This document shows positions 1-8,741 of a stretch of 64,000 nt of DNA, piece after piece. Position 1 is the stretch's first letter. Every line of letters starts with the position of its first letter. The notes under the pieces are model-generated. The model made no database searches. It worked only from the letters and a program-made list of their open reading frames with translations, and was not told the origin of the DNA. The position numbers and the translations under genes are program-made. The DNA lies in assembly GCA_025808555.1 (NCBI GenBank), contig CP075526.1:822712-886711 (forward strand), given 5' to 3'. The stretch comes from Anaerolineales bacterium. Its GTDB lineage: Bacteria; Chloroflexota; Anaerolineae; Anaerolineales; UBA11579.

Positions 1-677
1 CCTTGCCCAAGAGCCTGCTGGGCTACCAGGCCCCGGTGGAGCGCCTGGACCCCAAGCGAGAGCGCAATGCGCTCTCGCTGCGGCCAGACGATGTGCCGGC
101 CGCCTACCGCGGCGCAGGGACTGCGCACCTGTGCCCACTGGACTATCACACCCACAAGCTGCTGCCGGCGGCCCTGCGTGAGCAAGGCACGCCCATCGTC
201 ACGCTGGATGCGGGGCGCGGCTATATGCACCCGGACTTTCTGGCCGAGCTGCCCGAGTTGGTCAACGGGCTGACGGTGTTCCTGACCACAGAAGAGCGCC
301 TGGTGACTCTCTTTGCCAACCGCAGCCAGGGCCTGTGGAAAATGATCGAAACAGTGGGGAGCTTCAACTGCAAGGCGGTGGTGGTGCATAGTGTGCACCG
401 CGGCCAGTGGCTTCTGGATGTGGAGGCGCGCAAGCGCTACCAGATACCACCTTATCCGGCGCGCCTGGCGGATATCAGCAATGCGGGCAGCAGCTTCTGC
501 GGCGGCTTCATTGCCGGGCTGCAACGCACGCAGGACTTTCTGCGAGCCACGCTATACGGCAATTCGCTGCAGTCATTGGCAATGGAAGGCAGCGGCGCCT
601 TCTATGTAGGCGAAACCTTGCCCGGCCTGGCCGAATCACGGCTTAATTCGCTGGCCATGGCTGTGCAAGCCGTTTAG
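1..677 (+). CDS. PfkB-family sugar kinase, C-terminal part, divergent active site
   Basis: The frame is open at the left edge, so only the C-terminal 225 residues or so are visible. PfkB/ribokinase proteins phosphorylate sugars or nucleosides with ATP in the cytoplasm. The second family signature is recognisable as DISNAGSSFCGGF (visible residues 157-169), with the expected spacing and Gly/Phe pattern. The catalytic Asp that normally follows the GAG step is Ser163 here, and the preceding Gly is Asn160. The fold call is sound but kinase activity is doubtful. It could be a regulatory or sugar-binding relative. A strong terminator follows 24 bases after the stop, so this is the last gene of its transcript. 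Confidence 0.7.
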   Translation, partial: LPKSLLGYQAPVERLDPKRERNALSLRPDDVPAAYRGAGTAHLCPLDYHTHKLLPAALREQGTPIVTLDAGRGYMHPDFLAELPELVNGLTVFLTTEERLVTLFANRSQGLWKMIETVGSFNCKAVVVHSVHRGQWLLDVEARKRYQIPPYPARLADISNAGSSFCGGFIAGLQRTQDFLRATLYGNSLQSLAMEGSGAFYVGETLPGLAESRLNSLAMAVQAV

Positions 678-700
678 CCCAAGCAAATAGCCTCAAAACC

Positions 701-735
701 AAAGCGAGCTGCCGGTGCAGCTCGCTTTTTTTTTG
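701..735 (+). terminator. Intrinsic terminator after the PfkB-like gene
   Basis: An 11-bp perfect stem (702-712 with 717-727) closes on a CGGT loop and runs into a tract of nine T. It ends the transcript of the PfkB-like gene. Confidence 0.9.
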
Positions 736-792
736 TTTCCTCAGCCCAGAACAGTAAAACTAACAGTTCTGCAAAGAGTACCCTCATCCTAT

Positions 793-820
793 TTGATTAT
801 TACCATTACCTAACTAAAAT
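793..820 (+). promoter_or_regulatory. Candidate promoter for the secreted sortase-like protein
   Basis: TTGATT (793-798) and TAAAAT (815-820) are separated by 16 bases in an AT-rich stretch. A purine-rich ribosome binding site (GGAAGGTAGG, from about 850) precedes the ATG at 868. Confidence 0.45.
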
Positions 821-867
821 ATAACCAATATTCGAGTTCTCCTCAACTCGGAAGGTAGGTTAGAAGC

Positions 868-1719
868 ATGAAATCGCTCAGCATCCTCGTTCTCCTCGGT
901 ACCCTCTCTGCAATCATCATCGGAGCCTTTTTTGCCATTACGCCGGCCCGCGCCCAAGACAGCGCCCCGGTGGTAGCCGCTGTGGCTCCGGTCACTGGCA
1001 GCCCCGAAGTGGCCGCCCCGGCTGCTGAAGTTGCCGCCCCGGTTGTTGCCGAAGCAGCCGCTGTTGAGCCCGGCGTGGCTCTGGCCCAGACCTTCACCGT
1101 AAACCTGACGAAGGATACCAGCAGCCCAGTCATTGAAACCGAGCCCGCTGTCGAACTGGCCGCGGTGGAAGCCGCCCCTGCCGCCCAGGCAGAAGCTGCT
1201 CAGGTTGAAGCCGCCCCGGCGGTTGCCGCCTTCAGCAGCTTCGTGAATTCGGTGACCAACGGCAACAGCGCCCAGGTGACCGGCATTTATGTGGACGGCG
1301 TGATGGCTTACGGCGTAGTTGGCCAGGGCGGCAGCGCCGCCTTCGTGAGCGAGCAGCCCAACGTGGTGACCCAGTTCGGTCTGGCCTCGCAGTACGGCAG
1401 CCAGGGTTTCCTGGCCCACAACTACCTGGCCGGCAGCGCCTTCACCAACATTGGCATCGGCCAGACAATCACTCTGGTCTACGGCGACGGCAGTACGCGT
1501 GAGTTCCAGGTCACAGGCACCCAGCGCTACCAGGCCCTCTCCCCCGACTCGACCCAATCCAATTTCGTGGACCTGGAGAGTGGCGAGCAGATCAGCGCCT
1601 CCACCCTGTTCCACAAGGTATACAACAACAAGAACTCCCTGGTGCTGCAGACCTGCATCGAGCAGGATGGCATCAGCACCTGGGGCCGTTTGTTCATCAC
1701 CGCGGTTCCGCTAAGCTGA
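868..1719 (+). CDS. Secreted sortase-like (class E/F-like) domain protein
   Basis: The protein has 283 residues. Residues 1-29 form a signal peptide ending in ARA before QD. An Ala/Glu/Val-rich low-complexity spacer (30-120) follows, then a compact domain. The domain carries the three residues of a sortase active site in order: His184 in LAHNYLAG, Cys263 in LVLQTCIEQ and Arg274 in GRLFITA. The spacing fits transpeptidase sortases (His to Cys 79, Cys to Arg 11). Sortases join proteins to the cell wall or to each other outside the cell. A close paralogue of this domain is encoded at 23373-24509. A classical sortase lies just downstream on the other strand. Whether this divergent domain is catalytic is not shown by the sequence alone. 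Confidence 0.65.
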   Translation: MKSLSILVLLGTLSAIIIGAFFAITPARAQDSAPVVAAVAPVTGSPEVAAPAAEVAAPVVAEAAAVEPGVALAQTFTVNLTKDTSSPVIETEPAVELAAVEAAPAAQAEAAQVEAAPAVAAFSSFVNSVTNGNSAQVTGIYVDGVMAYGVVGQGGSAAFVSEQPNVVTQFGLASQYGSQGFLAHNYLAGSAFTNIGIGQTITLVYGDGSTREFQVTGTQRYQALSPDSTQSNFVDLESGEQISASTLFHKVYNNKNSLVLQTCIEQDGISTWGRLFITAVPLS

Positions 1720-1756
1720 GCGAGCTTCTCTAACCGAGGATGCGGATCCGTTCCTA

Positions 1757-1796
1757 AAAAGATCCCCGCTTGAGGAGGCGGGGATCTTTTTTGTGT
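1757..1796 (+). terminator. Intrinsic terminator
   Basis: A 13-bp stem (1757-1769 with 1778-1790) is GC-rich at its centre and runs into TTTTTT. It ends the sortase-like gene. Confidence 0.9.
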
Positions 1797-1803
1797 CTCT
1801 TGT

Positions 1804-1880
1804 ATAGCCTGCTTGGAGATTGCTTCGGAGCCGAAAGTTGCATATTCATGCAACTTTCGGCAGCCTCACAATGACGGACA
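1804..1880. repeat. Palindromic intergenic element (CATTGTGAG ... GAAGCAATCTCC type)
   Basis: A perfect 14-bp inverted repeat (1830-1843 with 848-861 of the same kilobase, that is 1848-1861) with a 4-base ATTC loop sits between convergent genes and has no T-run. On the minus strand it is flanked by GTCATTGTGAG and CGAAGCAATCTCC. These flanks resemble the ends of short palindromic repeats scattered between genes in many environmental bacteria. Assignment to a repeat family is from memory of such ends. Confidence 0.5.
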
Positions 1881-1882
1881 GT

Positions 1883-2629
1883 TTAGGAGCCTGCCGTGAA
1901 GGGCACAGCCACGATCAGCACGCGATGGGTGTTGCTCTCATAGGGCCAGCACGTGATCACAGTCAGGCGCTCATCTTCAGTGGGCTGGATCCACTCGGCA
2001 TTGGCGGTGCGCACTTCCATGGGCTGGTTACGCTCCGGTAGCACGGCGGTGTAGACGACAACATAGTCGAACATCTCACCCTGCGAAAACACCTCGATCA
2101 CGTCACCCTTCTGCAGGCGATACAAGTCACGAAAGACTTCGCCATAGATGTTGTGATGCCCGTTCAGCACCGTGTTGCCGGGCGCGCCCAGGCCGGCCGA
2201 AGTTTCGTGCCAGCCCACGGCGCGGTAGTCAGGCGCCAGCCACTGCTGGAAGACGTCGTCCTCATAGGCCAGATCGATCGAGCCGATGGGGATGACCGTC
2301 GCATCCAGCGAAATGGAGGGGATGACGATGCGGTCAGGCACCCTGCCCACGATGACATCCTGCACTTCGTGCGGCAAGGGGGTGGGGAACCCATCGGGGG
2401 CAGTATCAACCGACACCAGGCTTGGATCGGCGGCGCCGGCAGAGGAATATACCGGCAGGAAGCCGGCCTGCTGGGCATCATCGGCGGCCAGGTCTACAGC
2501 CGGCATGGTGGCGACATCGAAGACGCCTTTGCCGAGGGCAAAGACAATAACCAGCATGCCCACCAGGACAATGCCGATGATGAGGGCGTTGGATTCATGC
2601 TTTTGAGGTTGGGGGGAGTAAGCGTCCAT
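1883..2629 (-). CDS. Sortase (class D/E-like transpeptidase)
   Basis: The protein has 248 residues. A short cytoplasmic N-terminus and one membrane anchor (about 15-34) precede an extracellular sortase domain. The domain opens at RIVIPSISLDATV (100-112). It carries the catalytic His in LNGHHN (158/159), Cys227 in LTVITCWPY and Arg236 in HRVLIVA. Sortases cleave a sorting motif near the C-terminus of exported proteins and transfer them to an amine acceptor. The Thr-rich protein at 2782-4788, with a PITG motif before a C-terminal membrane helix, lies immediately upstream on the same strand and is the obvious candidate substrate. A terminator between them shows that the two are transcribed separately. 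Confidence 0.92.
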   Translation of the reverse strand: MDAYSPQPQKHESNALIIGIVLVGMLVIVFALGKGVFDVATMPAVDLAADDAQQAGFLPVYSSAGAADPSLVSVDTAPDGFPTPLPHEVQDVIVGRVPDRIVIPSISLDATVIPIGSIDLAYEDDVFQQWLAPDYRAVGWHETSAGLGAPGNTVLNGHHNIYGEVFRDLYRLQKGDVIEVFSQGEMFDYVVVYTAVLPERNQPMEVRTANAEWIQPTEDERLTVITCWPYESNTHRVLIVAVPFTAGS

Positions 2630-2719
2630 GGTATGAAATGATTCTATCGCGCGTGGCCGGCTCTATATCTTGGTCTGCCTAAAGAATTGGGCACCCTCAT
2701 TCCCTTGAATGACCGGTGA

Positions 2720-2757
2720 TGCAAAAAGCGGGGCCAGTATTGGCCCCGCTTTTGTTG
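2720..2757 (-). terminator. Terminator of the response regulator / surface protein operon
   Basis: A 13-bp stem (2724-2736 with 2741-2753) with GTAT loop has T-tracts on both sides. It lies just after the stop of the surface protein gene and before the sortase gene. Confidence 0.85.
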
Positions 2758-2781
2758 TTAGTTGCTGCTTACGGATGCAGG

Positions 2782-4788
2782 CTATTCCTCATCCTCGTCT
2801 TCGTACTCATCTTCGCCGGCGGCACGGTTCTGGCGGTCGCGGTCAAGCTTCATGCCGATGCCGAGCAGGATCAGGGCGAAGCCGAACACACCGATGCCCA
2901 CGTTCAGGAACATATTGTCCCGGAAGATGGCCGGCAGCTCGATGCCCGTGATGGGGATGAGCACGCCCGGCGTGGGGCTGGGGGTGACGGTGGGCGTGGG
3001 CAGCTCACCGTTGCACAGCGTGCCGCTGTTGTTGTTGGTCAGCGTCTTGGACTGGCCATCCACAGGGTCGATCCACATGATCGAGACCGTGTTGGGCAGG
3101 GCGCCGTCCACCGGAGTGCCGAAGGCGATGGTGCTGTTGGCCGGCACCGAGATCGGTCCGCCCGAGGCGCTGCCGCCAACCACCCACCACACGAAGTTGA
3201 TCGGGCTGGCATTGGCATTGCTGACCTCCCAGCGCAGATCGCCGCCGGAAGCCTCGTTGGGATTGACGATCTGGCCTTGCTGGTCCACACACAGGCCCAC
3301 GAAGGTTACGCCGTCACCCGTGATGGGCACGAACACCGTCGGGGTCGGCGAGAAGGTCGCCGTGAAGGTGGGCGTGTTGGTCGGCGGCTCGGTGTTGGTG
3401 GGCGTCAGGCTGGCGGCCTGGGTGCCGGTCACCGTCAGCGAAGGTGTGAAGGTGGCGGAAGGCGAGGCCGTGCCCGTCGGCGTGAAGGTGCTGGTAAAGG
3501 TCGCCGTCGAGGTGAAGGTGGCCGTGTTGGTGGGCGTGAAGGTACTGGTGAAGGTCGCCGTGTTGGTGGGCGTAAAGGTGCTGGTGAAGGTGGCGCTGGG
3601 CGTCAGGGTGCCGGTGGGCGTGATGCTGGGCGTCAGCGTAATGGTGGGCGTATCGGTCGGCGTGGGGGTAGCCGTATCGGTGGCCGTGGGGGTCGCGGTA
3701 AAGGTCGCCGTGGCGGTTGAAGTGTAGGTGGCCGTGGCGGTGGGGGTGTCGGTTGGCGTGGCCGTAGCCGTGTACGTAGCTGTGGCGGTCGGTGTATCGG
3801 TCGGTGTAGCCGTAGCCGTGTATGTAGGCGTGTTCGACGGCGTCAAAGTAGCCGTGAAGGTCGGGGTGTTGGACGGCGTGAAGGTGGCTGTGTATGTAGG
3901 CGTGTTGGACGGCGTGAAAGTTGCCGTGAAAGTCGGCGTGTTGGAGGGCGTGAAGGTGGCCGTGTAAGTCGGCGTGTTTGACGGCGTAAAGGTAGCCGTG
4001 TAGGTAGGCGTGTTGGACGGCGTCAGGGTGGCCGTGTTAGTGGGCGTGTTTGACGGCGTGAATGTGGCCGTATTGGTGGGCGTGTTAGATGGCGTGAAAG
4101 TAGCTGTGGCCGTAGGAGTTCGTGTAGCGGTAGGCGTGGGAGTGGGTGCAGGATAACCAAAACAAAAAGTAATGTGACTAAGCCCGTAGAAGCCACCTGT
4201 TGGGTTTGACGGGGCATGCAATCCCGAACCTGAAGTCGCTGCAGGATTGTAGTTGTAAACACTCGAATTAGGCCCACCCTTAACTATTACAGCTTTTATG
4301 CCAAGGGTTGCACTCCAATTGAATGTATCACCAGAAATACTGATGGTGACCGTATGCCCATTGCCCAGGCTAAAAGTGCCGCTGGAGGGCGGATCAAATT
4401 TTCGGCTTTCCGGGCCAACACCGATATCAGCACAACTAGGATTGAATACAGAGTGAGAACCCTGATCTTCGCAGTCTACAGTTCCTTTTACGCGCCATGT
4501 CCAGTTCGAAGATGGAGGAGAAACATTGGCAAAAGTGGTCCAGCCGGTACCACTGTTCTTCGCAGGAACGTTATAGCGGCCAACATGTGAGCCATTGACG
4601 TAAACATCTGCCTGCTGAGCGGGCTCGTAGTTGCTGGAGCGATTCTCAACCTGGACTTCGCCAGTTTCCGTAATGCGAAAATTGTATTGGCTGCATTCCC
4701 ACGCGCGGGCAACAGTCGTTGTCCCTGTTGCCAACAAGCCGACGATAACAACCGCAAACAAGATCTTACGCAGAGTACTCATGTTCAC
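2782..4788 (-). CDS. Thr/Pro-repeat cell-surface protein with PITG sorting-like C-terminus
   Basis: The protein has 668 residues and a signal peptide (about 1-29, before WECSQYNF). It has a globular N-terminal domain (30-212) and a long Thr/Pro/Ala stalk (about 213-482). A second small domain (about 486-600) follows, then IPITG at 611-615, one hydrophobic helix (about 627-646), a basic RDRQNR stretch and an acidic Asp/Glu tail. The C-terminus resembles a sortase signal: motif, helix, charged tail. PITG also occurs before the second globular domain (near 487). The gene overlaps the upstream response regulator gene by 4 bases (ATGA), so the two form an operon. Such stalk proteins are frequent in Anaerolineae. 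The binding function of the globular domains is unknown. Confidence 0.75.
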   Translation of the reverse strand: MNMSTLRKILFAVVIVGLLATGTTTVARAWECSQYNFRITETGEVQVENRSSNYEPAQQADVYVNGSHVGRYNVPAKNSGTGWTTFANVSPPSSNWTWRVKGTVDCEDQGSHSVFNPSCADIGVGPESRKFDPPSSGTFSLGNGHTVTISISGDTFNWSATLGIKAVIVKGGPNSSVYNYNPAATSGSGLHAPSNPTGGFYGLSHITFCFGYPAPTPTPTATRTPTATATFTPSNTPTNTATFTPSNTPTNTATLTPSNTPTYTATFTPSNTPTYTATFTPSNTPTFTATFTPSNTPTYTATFTPSNTPTFTATLTPSNTPTYTATATPTDTPTATATYTATATPTDTPTATATYTSTATATFTATPTATDTATPTPTDTPTITLTPSITPTGTLTPSATFTSTFTPTNTATFTSTFTPTNTATFTSTATFTSTFTPTGTASPSATFTPSLTVTGTQAASLTPTNTEPPTNTPTFTATFSPTPTVFVPITGDGVTFVGLCVDQQGQIVNPNEASGGDLRWEVSNANASPINFVWWVVGGSASGGPISVPANSTIAFGTPVDGALPNTVSIMWIDPVDGQSKTLTNNNSGTLCNGELPTPTVTPSPTPGVLIPITGIELPAIFRDNMFLNVGIGVFGFALILLGIGMKLDRDRQNRAAGEDEYEDEDEE
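3345..4150 (-). repeat. In-frame tandem repeat encoding the Thr/Pro stalk
   Basis: The central part repeats a 36-base unit encoding [12 protein letters not shown] and variants (Y, F or L at variable positions) about nine times. It then degenerates into shorter [10 protein letters not shown]-type units. Codon-level variation between units indicates old, selected repeats. The region also makes long Val/Gly-rich open frames on the plus strand that are not genes. Confidence 0.9.
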
Positions 4789-5549
4789 TCACTTGCCAGC
4801 TGGTAGCCAAAGCGGGTCTTGTTCAAGATAAGCTCGGGGCGGCTGGGGTCCTTCTCTATTTTTTGGCGCAATAAGTACACGATCCACTTGATGCGTTCGC
4901 GGATCTTTTCGTTGTCCTCGCCCCACACCTCACGCGCCAACGTCTCATAGGAGACCGGCTTGGGGTGCTGACGGGCCAGAATTTCTAATACGGCAAACTC
5001 ACGCGGGGTCAGGTCGATCAACTGCTCACGCAGACTCACCTGGTGCGCCTGCAGATCTACCGAGAGCCCGTGATCAGGGAAGACCAGGACAGAGGCGGGC
5101 TTGCCGGCGCCGGAGCGGCGCAGCGCGGCCTCGATGCGGGCGACGACTTCATCGCCAACAAAGGGCTTGGAGACATAGTCATCGGCGCCCTCTTTCAGGC
5201 CGCGGACGACATTATCTTTTTGACTTAGGGCCGAGAGGATGATGATGGGCGCGTCGCTGATGGCGCGCAGCTGGCTGAGAGTCTCCCAACCGTCCATCTC
5301 GGGCATCATCAGGTCAAGCAACACCACGCTGGGGTTGGCATCCATCCACTTGCGCAGGGCCTGCTTGCCATCTGAGGCGCCAACCACGTTCATGCCGGCG
5401 CGGCGCAAGGTGAGCTTGAGCAGGTTTAGAGTGTCTGGGTCGTCCTCAACCACCATCACGACGCGTTGAGAGCCGAGCTCTTGCACGGCGTCTAAATCCA
5501 ACCCGGTGTTGGTGGTTTGAACAACGTCTTTTTCTTCAGCCAACAGCAC
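4785..5549 (-). CDS. OmpR/PhoB-type response regulator
   Basis: The protein has 254 residues and begins at a GTG. After an N-terminal extension of about 27 residues comes a receiver domain with the acidic pair in VVEDDPD, the phospho-acceptor Asp in [13 protein letters not shown] and the conserved Lys in VSKPF. A winged-helix DNA-binding domain covers about 155-252. It is an orphan: no histidine kinase adjoins it. Its stop overlaps the start of the Thr-rich surface protein gene, so it is co-transcribed with, and may control, production of that surface protein. Confidence 0.9.
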   Translation of the reverse strand: MLLAEEKDVVQTTNTGLDLDAVQELGSQRVVMVVEDDPDTLNLLKLTLRRAGMNVVGASDGKQALRKWMDANPSVVLLDLMMPEMDGWETLSQLRAISDAPIIILSALSQKDNVVRGLKEGADDYVSKPFVGDEVVARIEAALRRSGAGKPASVLVFPDHGLSVDLQAHQVSLREQLIDLTPREFAVLEILARQHPKPVSYETLAREVWGEDNEKIRERIKWIVYLLRQKIEKDPSRPELILNKTRFGYQLASE

Positions 5550-5599
5550 AACTACCCACTTCTAAAAATTAGGTCAAGATAAAAAAAGTATGAGCAATA

Positions 5600-5627
5600 A
5601 ATCTACTTTTGATTGCACACAATTCAA
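5600..5627 (-). promoter_or_regulatory. Candidate promoter of the response regulator operon
   Basis: On the minus strand TTGAAT (5627-5622) and TAGATT (5605-5600) are 16 bases apart, 51 bases before the GTG start. A small perfect hairpin (GCTTGCA/TGCAAGC, 5677-5694) lies further upstream. Nothing else is seen between 5550 and 5770. Confidence 0.4.
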
Positions 5628-5770
5628 CTGCGAGTCAATCAATTTTCGACTTTTCTCAGCCCAAATCATAACATGCGCTTGCAAAAATGCAAGCACCGAA
5701 AACCCCAATTAACAAGCCTGTTAGTTGCAGGAAGCCCAAGGCGGGGATTTCGACCAAAAACTAACTAAAT

Positions 5771-7159
5771 CTACTCTGAAAGCTCAATTAGGGAGCTGCC
5801 ACCCCCGCCAAAGACTACCCCGGGGTTGTAATCAATTGTAATGACACCGCTACCGCTTACCCGATAACGCCAGGCAATGATTTGCGCGTTGAGGGTCTTG
5901 TTGGTGCCTGAGCCAGCCAACGAAATGAGCGAATTTGCGGCATAAATAGTGCCACGCATGTTGGTAACACCATCGCCATCCACTCGCACATCGCTACCAT
6001 TCTCACGGGCAAGGAATAGGGCCATACCCGCATACGGGCCGCTGGTCTGCGCCGTCAGGTTCACATTGCCGCTGCCGCCGATGTGAACGCCGCGGCTGGC
6101 GATGAAGACGGTTACTCCATTACCAGTTACATTCCCCGAGCCATTCACCACGAAGGAGCCACCACCACTGCAAGAGGTGGTACCGGTGATGTAATACAAA
6201 CCCGGCTGAAAACTCGCGATTGCGTCCGAACCAATACATATACGGTTGTAAAGGCCAGGGTAGATCACTATTGGATTGGGATGCGTGCAGTTAACCCAGT
6301 TCAATAGGTCAAGGTTACCGCTGGTCAAGAAAATGTTTCCCGAGCTACCACAGCGAACAGGTGAGGGGGAAGGTGCGGCACTCGGAACTGTGGGATATGG
6401 AACTGCCCCCAGTGGGTCAGCCATGTGGGGTACACCCGTCTGAGGTGGGTATGGGGTCACCGCCAGGGTCGGATCGCTCCAGCGCCACATCCATTCAGGC
6501 ATCCACAAACCTCCAACAATCTGGATGGTGTCGGCTCTGAGGCGGGGAATTCCAGAGCCACAGGTTTGACCTCCATCGACGTAGGCGGCTTGATCATGAT
6601 CGGAGTTGACGAAAACGCCGCCGCCATTGACGCGAATGCAGCCACTGCCAGACAGATCAACAATGCGCTCCTGAGCATCATTGAGCGCGATCAGGCCATT
6701 GCCGCCGCCAATGGGGCCGCCGCCGCTGGTGCAGCGCGCCACCGCGCGGGCGCTGACCTCAGGCGTGCCGGAAAATACGATGCGCCCCAGGCCCATCCCG
6801 ATCCGGCTGGTGATGGTGACCACCACATATTCATCATCACCAGCGTAGGTGCCACTGGTAGGCGGGGTCTGGATGCTGACCGTTGTAGTTGGGGGCGAGG
6901 CAGTGAACCCGTTCTGGCTGGCTGAAGCCACGCCGGCGGATACGGCGTTGCCGGAACTGCACATGGCAAACGCAGCCGCCAGGGCGGCATTGTCGGCGGC
7001 GTTTTGAACCGAACGGCGCTGAGTATACAAACGACCGCCGTCGATCGCCAGCCCCATAATGCCAAGCAGGCCAACGAAGACGAGCACCAGCAGAACGATG
7101 GCCTGGCCGCTCTCGCTGGCCGCGTGCCGGATGGGGGTTGAACGATGGCCTGTGCGCAT
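5771..7159 (-). CDS. TadG-like pilus assembly / secreted protein
   Basis: The protein has 462 residues. The N-terminus is the Flp pilus-assembly TadE/TadG type: ESGQAIVLLVLVF leads into a single membrane helix (about 19-40) followed by AIDGGRLYTQRRSVQNAADN and an Ala-rich helix. The remainder (about 150-460) is a Gly/Ser/Asn/Val-rich extracellular region, probably beta-rich, with several Cys. TadG-type proteins sit in the membrane of type IVc (tight adherence) pilus systems. No other tad genes are nearby, so a role outside a pilus is possible. A ribosome binding site-like AGGAG lies 11 bases before the ATG. Confidence 0.75.
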   Translation of the reverse strand: MRTGHRSTPIRHAASESGQAIVLLVLVFVGLLGIMGLAIDGGRLYTQRRSVQNAADNAALAAAFAMCSSGNAVSAGVASASQNGFTASPPTTTVSIQTPPTSGTYAGDDEYVVVTITSRIGMGLGRIVFSGTPEVSARAVARCTSGGGPIGGGNGLIALNDAQERIVDLSGSGCIRVNGGGVFVNSDHDQAAYVDGGQTCGSGIPRLRADTIQIVGGLWMPEWMWRWSDPTLAVTPYPPQTGVPHMADPLGAVPYPTVPSAAPSPSPVRCGSSGNIFLTSGNLDLLNWVNCTHPNPIVIYPGLYNRICIGSDAIASFQPGLYYITGTTSCSGGGSFVVNGSGNVTGNGVTVFIASRGVHIGGSGNVNLTAQTSGPYAGMALFLARENGSDVRVDGDGVTNMRGTIYAANSLISLAGSGTNKTLNAQIIAWRYRVSGSGVITIDYNPGVVFGGGGSSLIELSE

Positions 7160-7232
7160 AATCTTAAAGACTCCTGCTGCCTAGTATAGCCAGTAGTTGG
7201 CGATTCTTGCCCCGTTACTTAATGCCCAGTGT

Positions 7233-8639
7233 TTATGGCGCGGCGTCAAAGGCTACGAAGGGTGTGCTGAAGCTTTCGATCACCTCAGCCAGGCCAGCGG
7301 TGTCCATCAGGCTAAGCGTAGCGCCACCTTCACCCTGCTCCAGCAGCAGGAAGCGGCTGGCATCTACCCACTCGGCCTGCACGGCAAACGGGCTTGCGCC
7401 CGCCAGCGAGGCCAGCAAGGTGGTGCTGCTATCGGCCGCGCTGGCCAGCCCCAGGCGTAGCCCGCTATCCATGTACGCATACAGATAACGACTGCTATCC
7501 GGCGACCAGGCGAGGAACTGCGCCGCCGGGTCGCTGATCACGGGGGATTCGTTGCTGCCATCACTAAGCGCCACGACCAGCTCGGTCATGCCGCTGCCCG
7601 GCTCACCGATCGGGCGCAGATAGGCGATCCGCCCAGCATCCGGCGAAAAGACTACCTCGCCTATGACAAAGAAAGCGGTCTGCACGCTGCCAGCTTCGAA
7701 AGCGGGGGTGCCATCCAGCGGGATCCACCACAGGGCCGTCTCGGGCATGCCTTCCGCCAAGCCATCCGCGGGTGGGATCGCCACCATGAGGGAGTTGCTG
7801 GCCTGGGACCAGTGGAGCGGCGGGCTGTACAAATATTCGCTGTAGGTGATGACCATCGGGAAAGTGATCAGATCGCGGCGCAGGAAGCTACCATCCGTGT
7901 TGATGACACCCACACTGGTAGGCGTGGAGAAGGCCACCTGCAGGCCATCTGGCGAGAAAACGAAAATGCCACCCGCCTGTTCCACCCCAAGCAATGTCGT
8001 GATCGAGCCCGAATCTACATTGACCAGGTTGATGTCATTGCGGATGGTCAAACCAACCCCAGGATGCAGCATTTGTGTATTGAACGCCAGGGTGTGAGAG
8101 CGCGGCTGAAACTCAAAGCGCAACACAGAAACAATGTTGTCGCCCACAGGCACCGGCTGGGCTGACAAATAAGCAGTATCCACCAGGGCGCGGCTGCTCG
8201 TCCCGTCGCTGCTCACCACCCACAGTTCGTTGAGAGTTTCAGGGGCTACAAATTCAACCGCGGGGTCATGCATCGGGTTGGGGACACTGCGAGTGTACGC
8301 GATACGGCAGCCGTTGTCTGAGATGGACAGGTCCTGCACATCGCCAAAGGTGGTCAGCTGGGTGCGCATGCCGCCTTGTACCCACAGCCACACATCGCCG
8401 TCCTTGACATACGCCACGCTGGTCAGCCCGGCGTTGGCACACGCCGGCTCAGTGGGTGCCTGGGTGGCCACCTCCCCCAAGGTGGGCTCAGCGGTGGGCA
8501 CCGGCTGGCCGTCCGCCTGCAGGGTGGCGGCCACGCTGGTGGCCACCTGGTCAGCCGTGCTGATGTTGCCCGGCATGCACGCGGCCAGCAGTAGCGTAAA
8601 GAGGATGACGAGCAAACGATTGGGCAGGGATCTTGGCAT
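7233..8639 (-). CDS. Lipoprotein with TolB-like beta-propeller repeats
   Basis: The protein has 468 residues. A lipoprotein signal peptide ends in the lipobox LLAAC (Cys21), so the mature protein is anchored outside the cell membrane. The body carries repeated motifs such as DLSISDNGCRIAYTR, FVFSPDGLQVAFSTP and VVFSPDAGRIAYLRP, typical of WD40-like/TolB propeller blades. The ligand is not evident. An AGGAG ribosome binding site precedes the ATG by 7 bases. No partner gene adjoins it, because the next gene is divergent. Confidence 0.75.
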   Translation of the reverse strand: MPRSLPNRLLVILFTLLLAACMPGNISTADQVATSVAATLQADGQPVPTAEPTLGEVATQAPTEPACANAGLTSVAYVKDGDVWLWVQGGMRTQLTTFGDVQDLSISDNGCRIAYTRSVPNPMHDPAVEFVAPETLNELWVVSSDGTSSRALVDTAYLSAQPVPVGDNIVSVLRFEFQPRSHTLAFNTQMLHPGVGLTIRNDINLVNVDSGSITTLLGVEQAGGIFVFSPDGLQVAFSTPTSVGVINTDGSFLRRDLITFPMVITYSEYLYSPPLHWSQASNSLMVAIPPADGLAEGMPETALWWIPLDGTPAFEAGSVQTAFFVIGEVVFSPDAGRIAYLRPIGEPGSGMTELVVALSDGSNESPVISDPAAQFLAWSPDSSRYLYAYMDSGLRLGLASAADSSTTLLASLAGASPFAVQAEWVDASRFLLLEQGEGGATLSLMDTAGLAEVIESFSTPFVAFDAAP

Positions 8640-8705
8640 GGCAGCACTCCTGACTATATAAACGGTTCGACATGATTTTAATCGACGCGCGCCGCAACAT
8701 GCATC

Positions 8706-8740
8706 TTGACAATTTGAATACTAACAATTAGATTACTAAC
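8706..8740 (+). promoter_or_regulatory. Promoter and probable MarR operator
   Basis: TTGACA (8706-8711) and TAGATT (8729-8734) are 17 bases apart, a near-consensus promoter. The ATG of the MarR gene follows the -10 box by only 7 bases, so the transcript should be leaderless. TACTAAC occurs twice, 15 bases apart (8719-8725 and 8734-8740), and CTAACAATTAG forms a dyad over the -10 box. Autorepression by MarR is inferred from this placement. Confidence 0.65.
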
Positions 8741-8741
8741 T

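Noticed and set aside
814-1614. 266-codon minus-strand frame opposite the sortase-like gene
   Set aside because: Gly/Ala/His-rich shadow. The plus strand has promoter, ribosome binding site, signal peptide and a homologue elsewhere.
2716-3967. Long plus-strand open frames rich in Val and Gly or Arg and Gly
   Set aside because: They are reverse-frame shadows of the Thr/Pro repeat region of the minus-strand surface protein, have no start signals and show no domain.
3345-4150. Regular 36-base periodicity that could be taken for a CRISPR array
   Set aside because: The units are contiguous, in frame, vary by synonymous and conservative changes, and have no spacers or cas genes.
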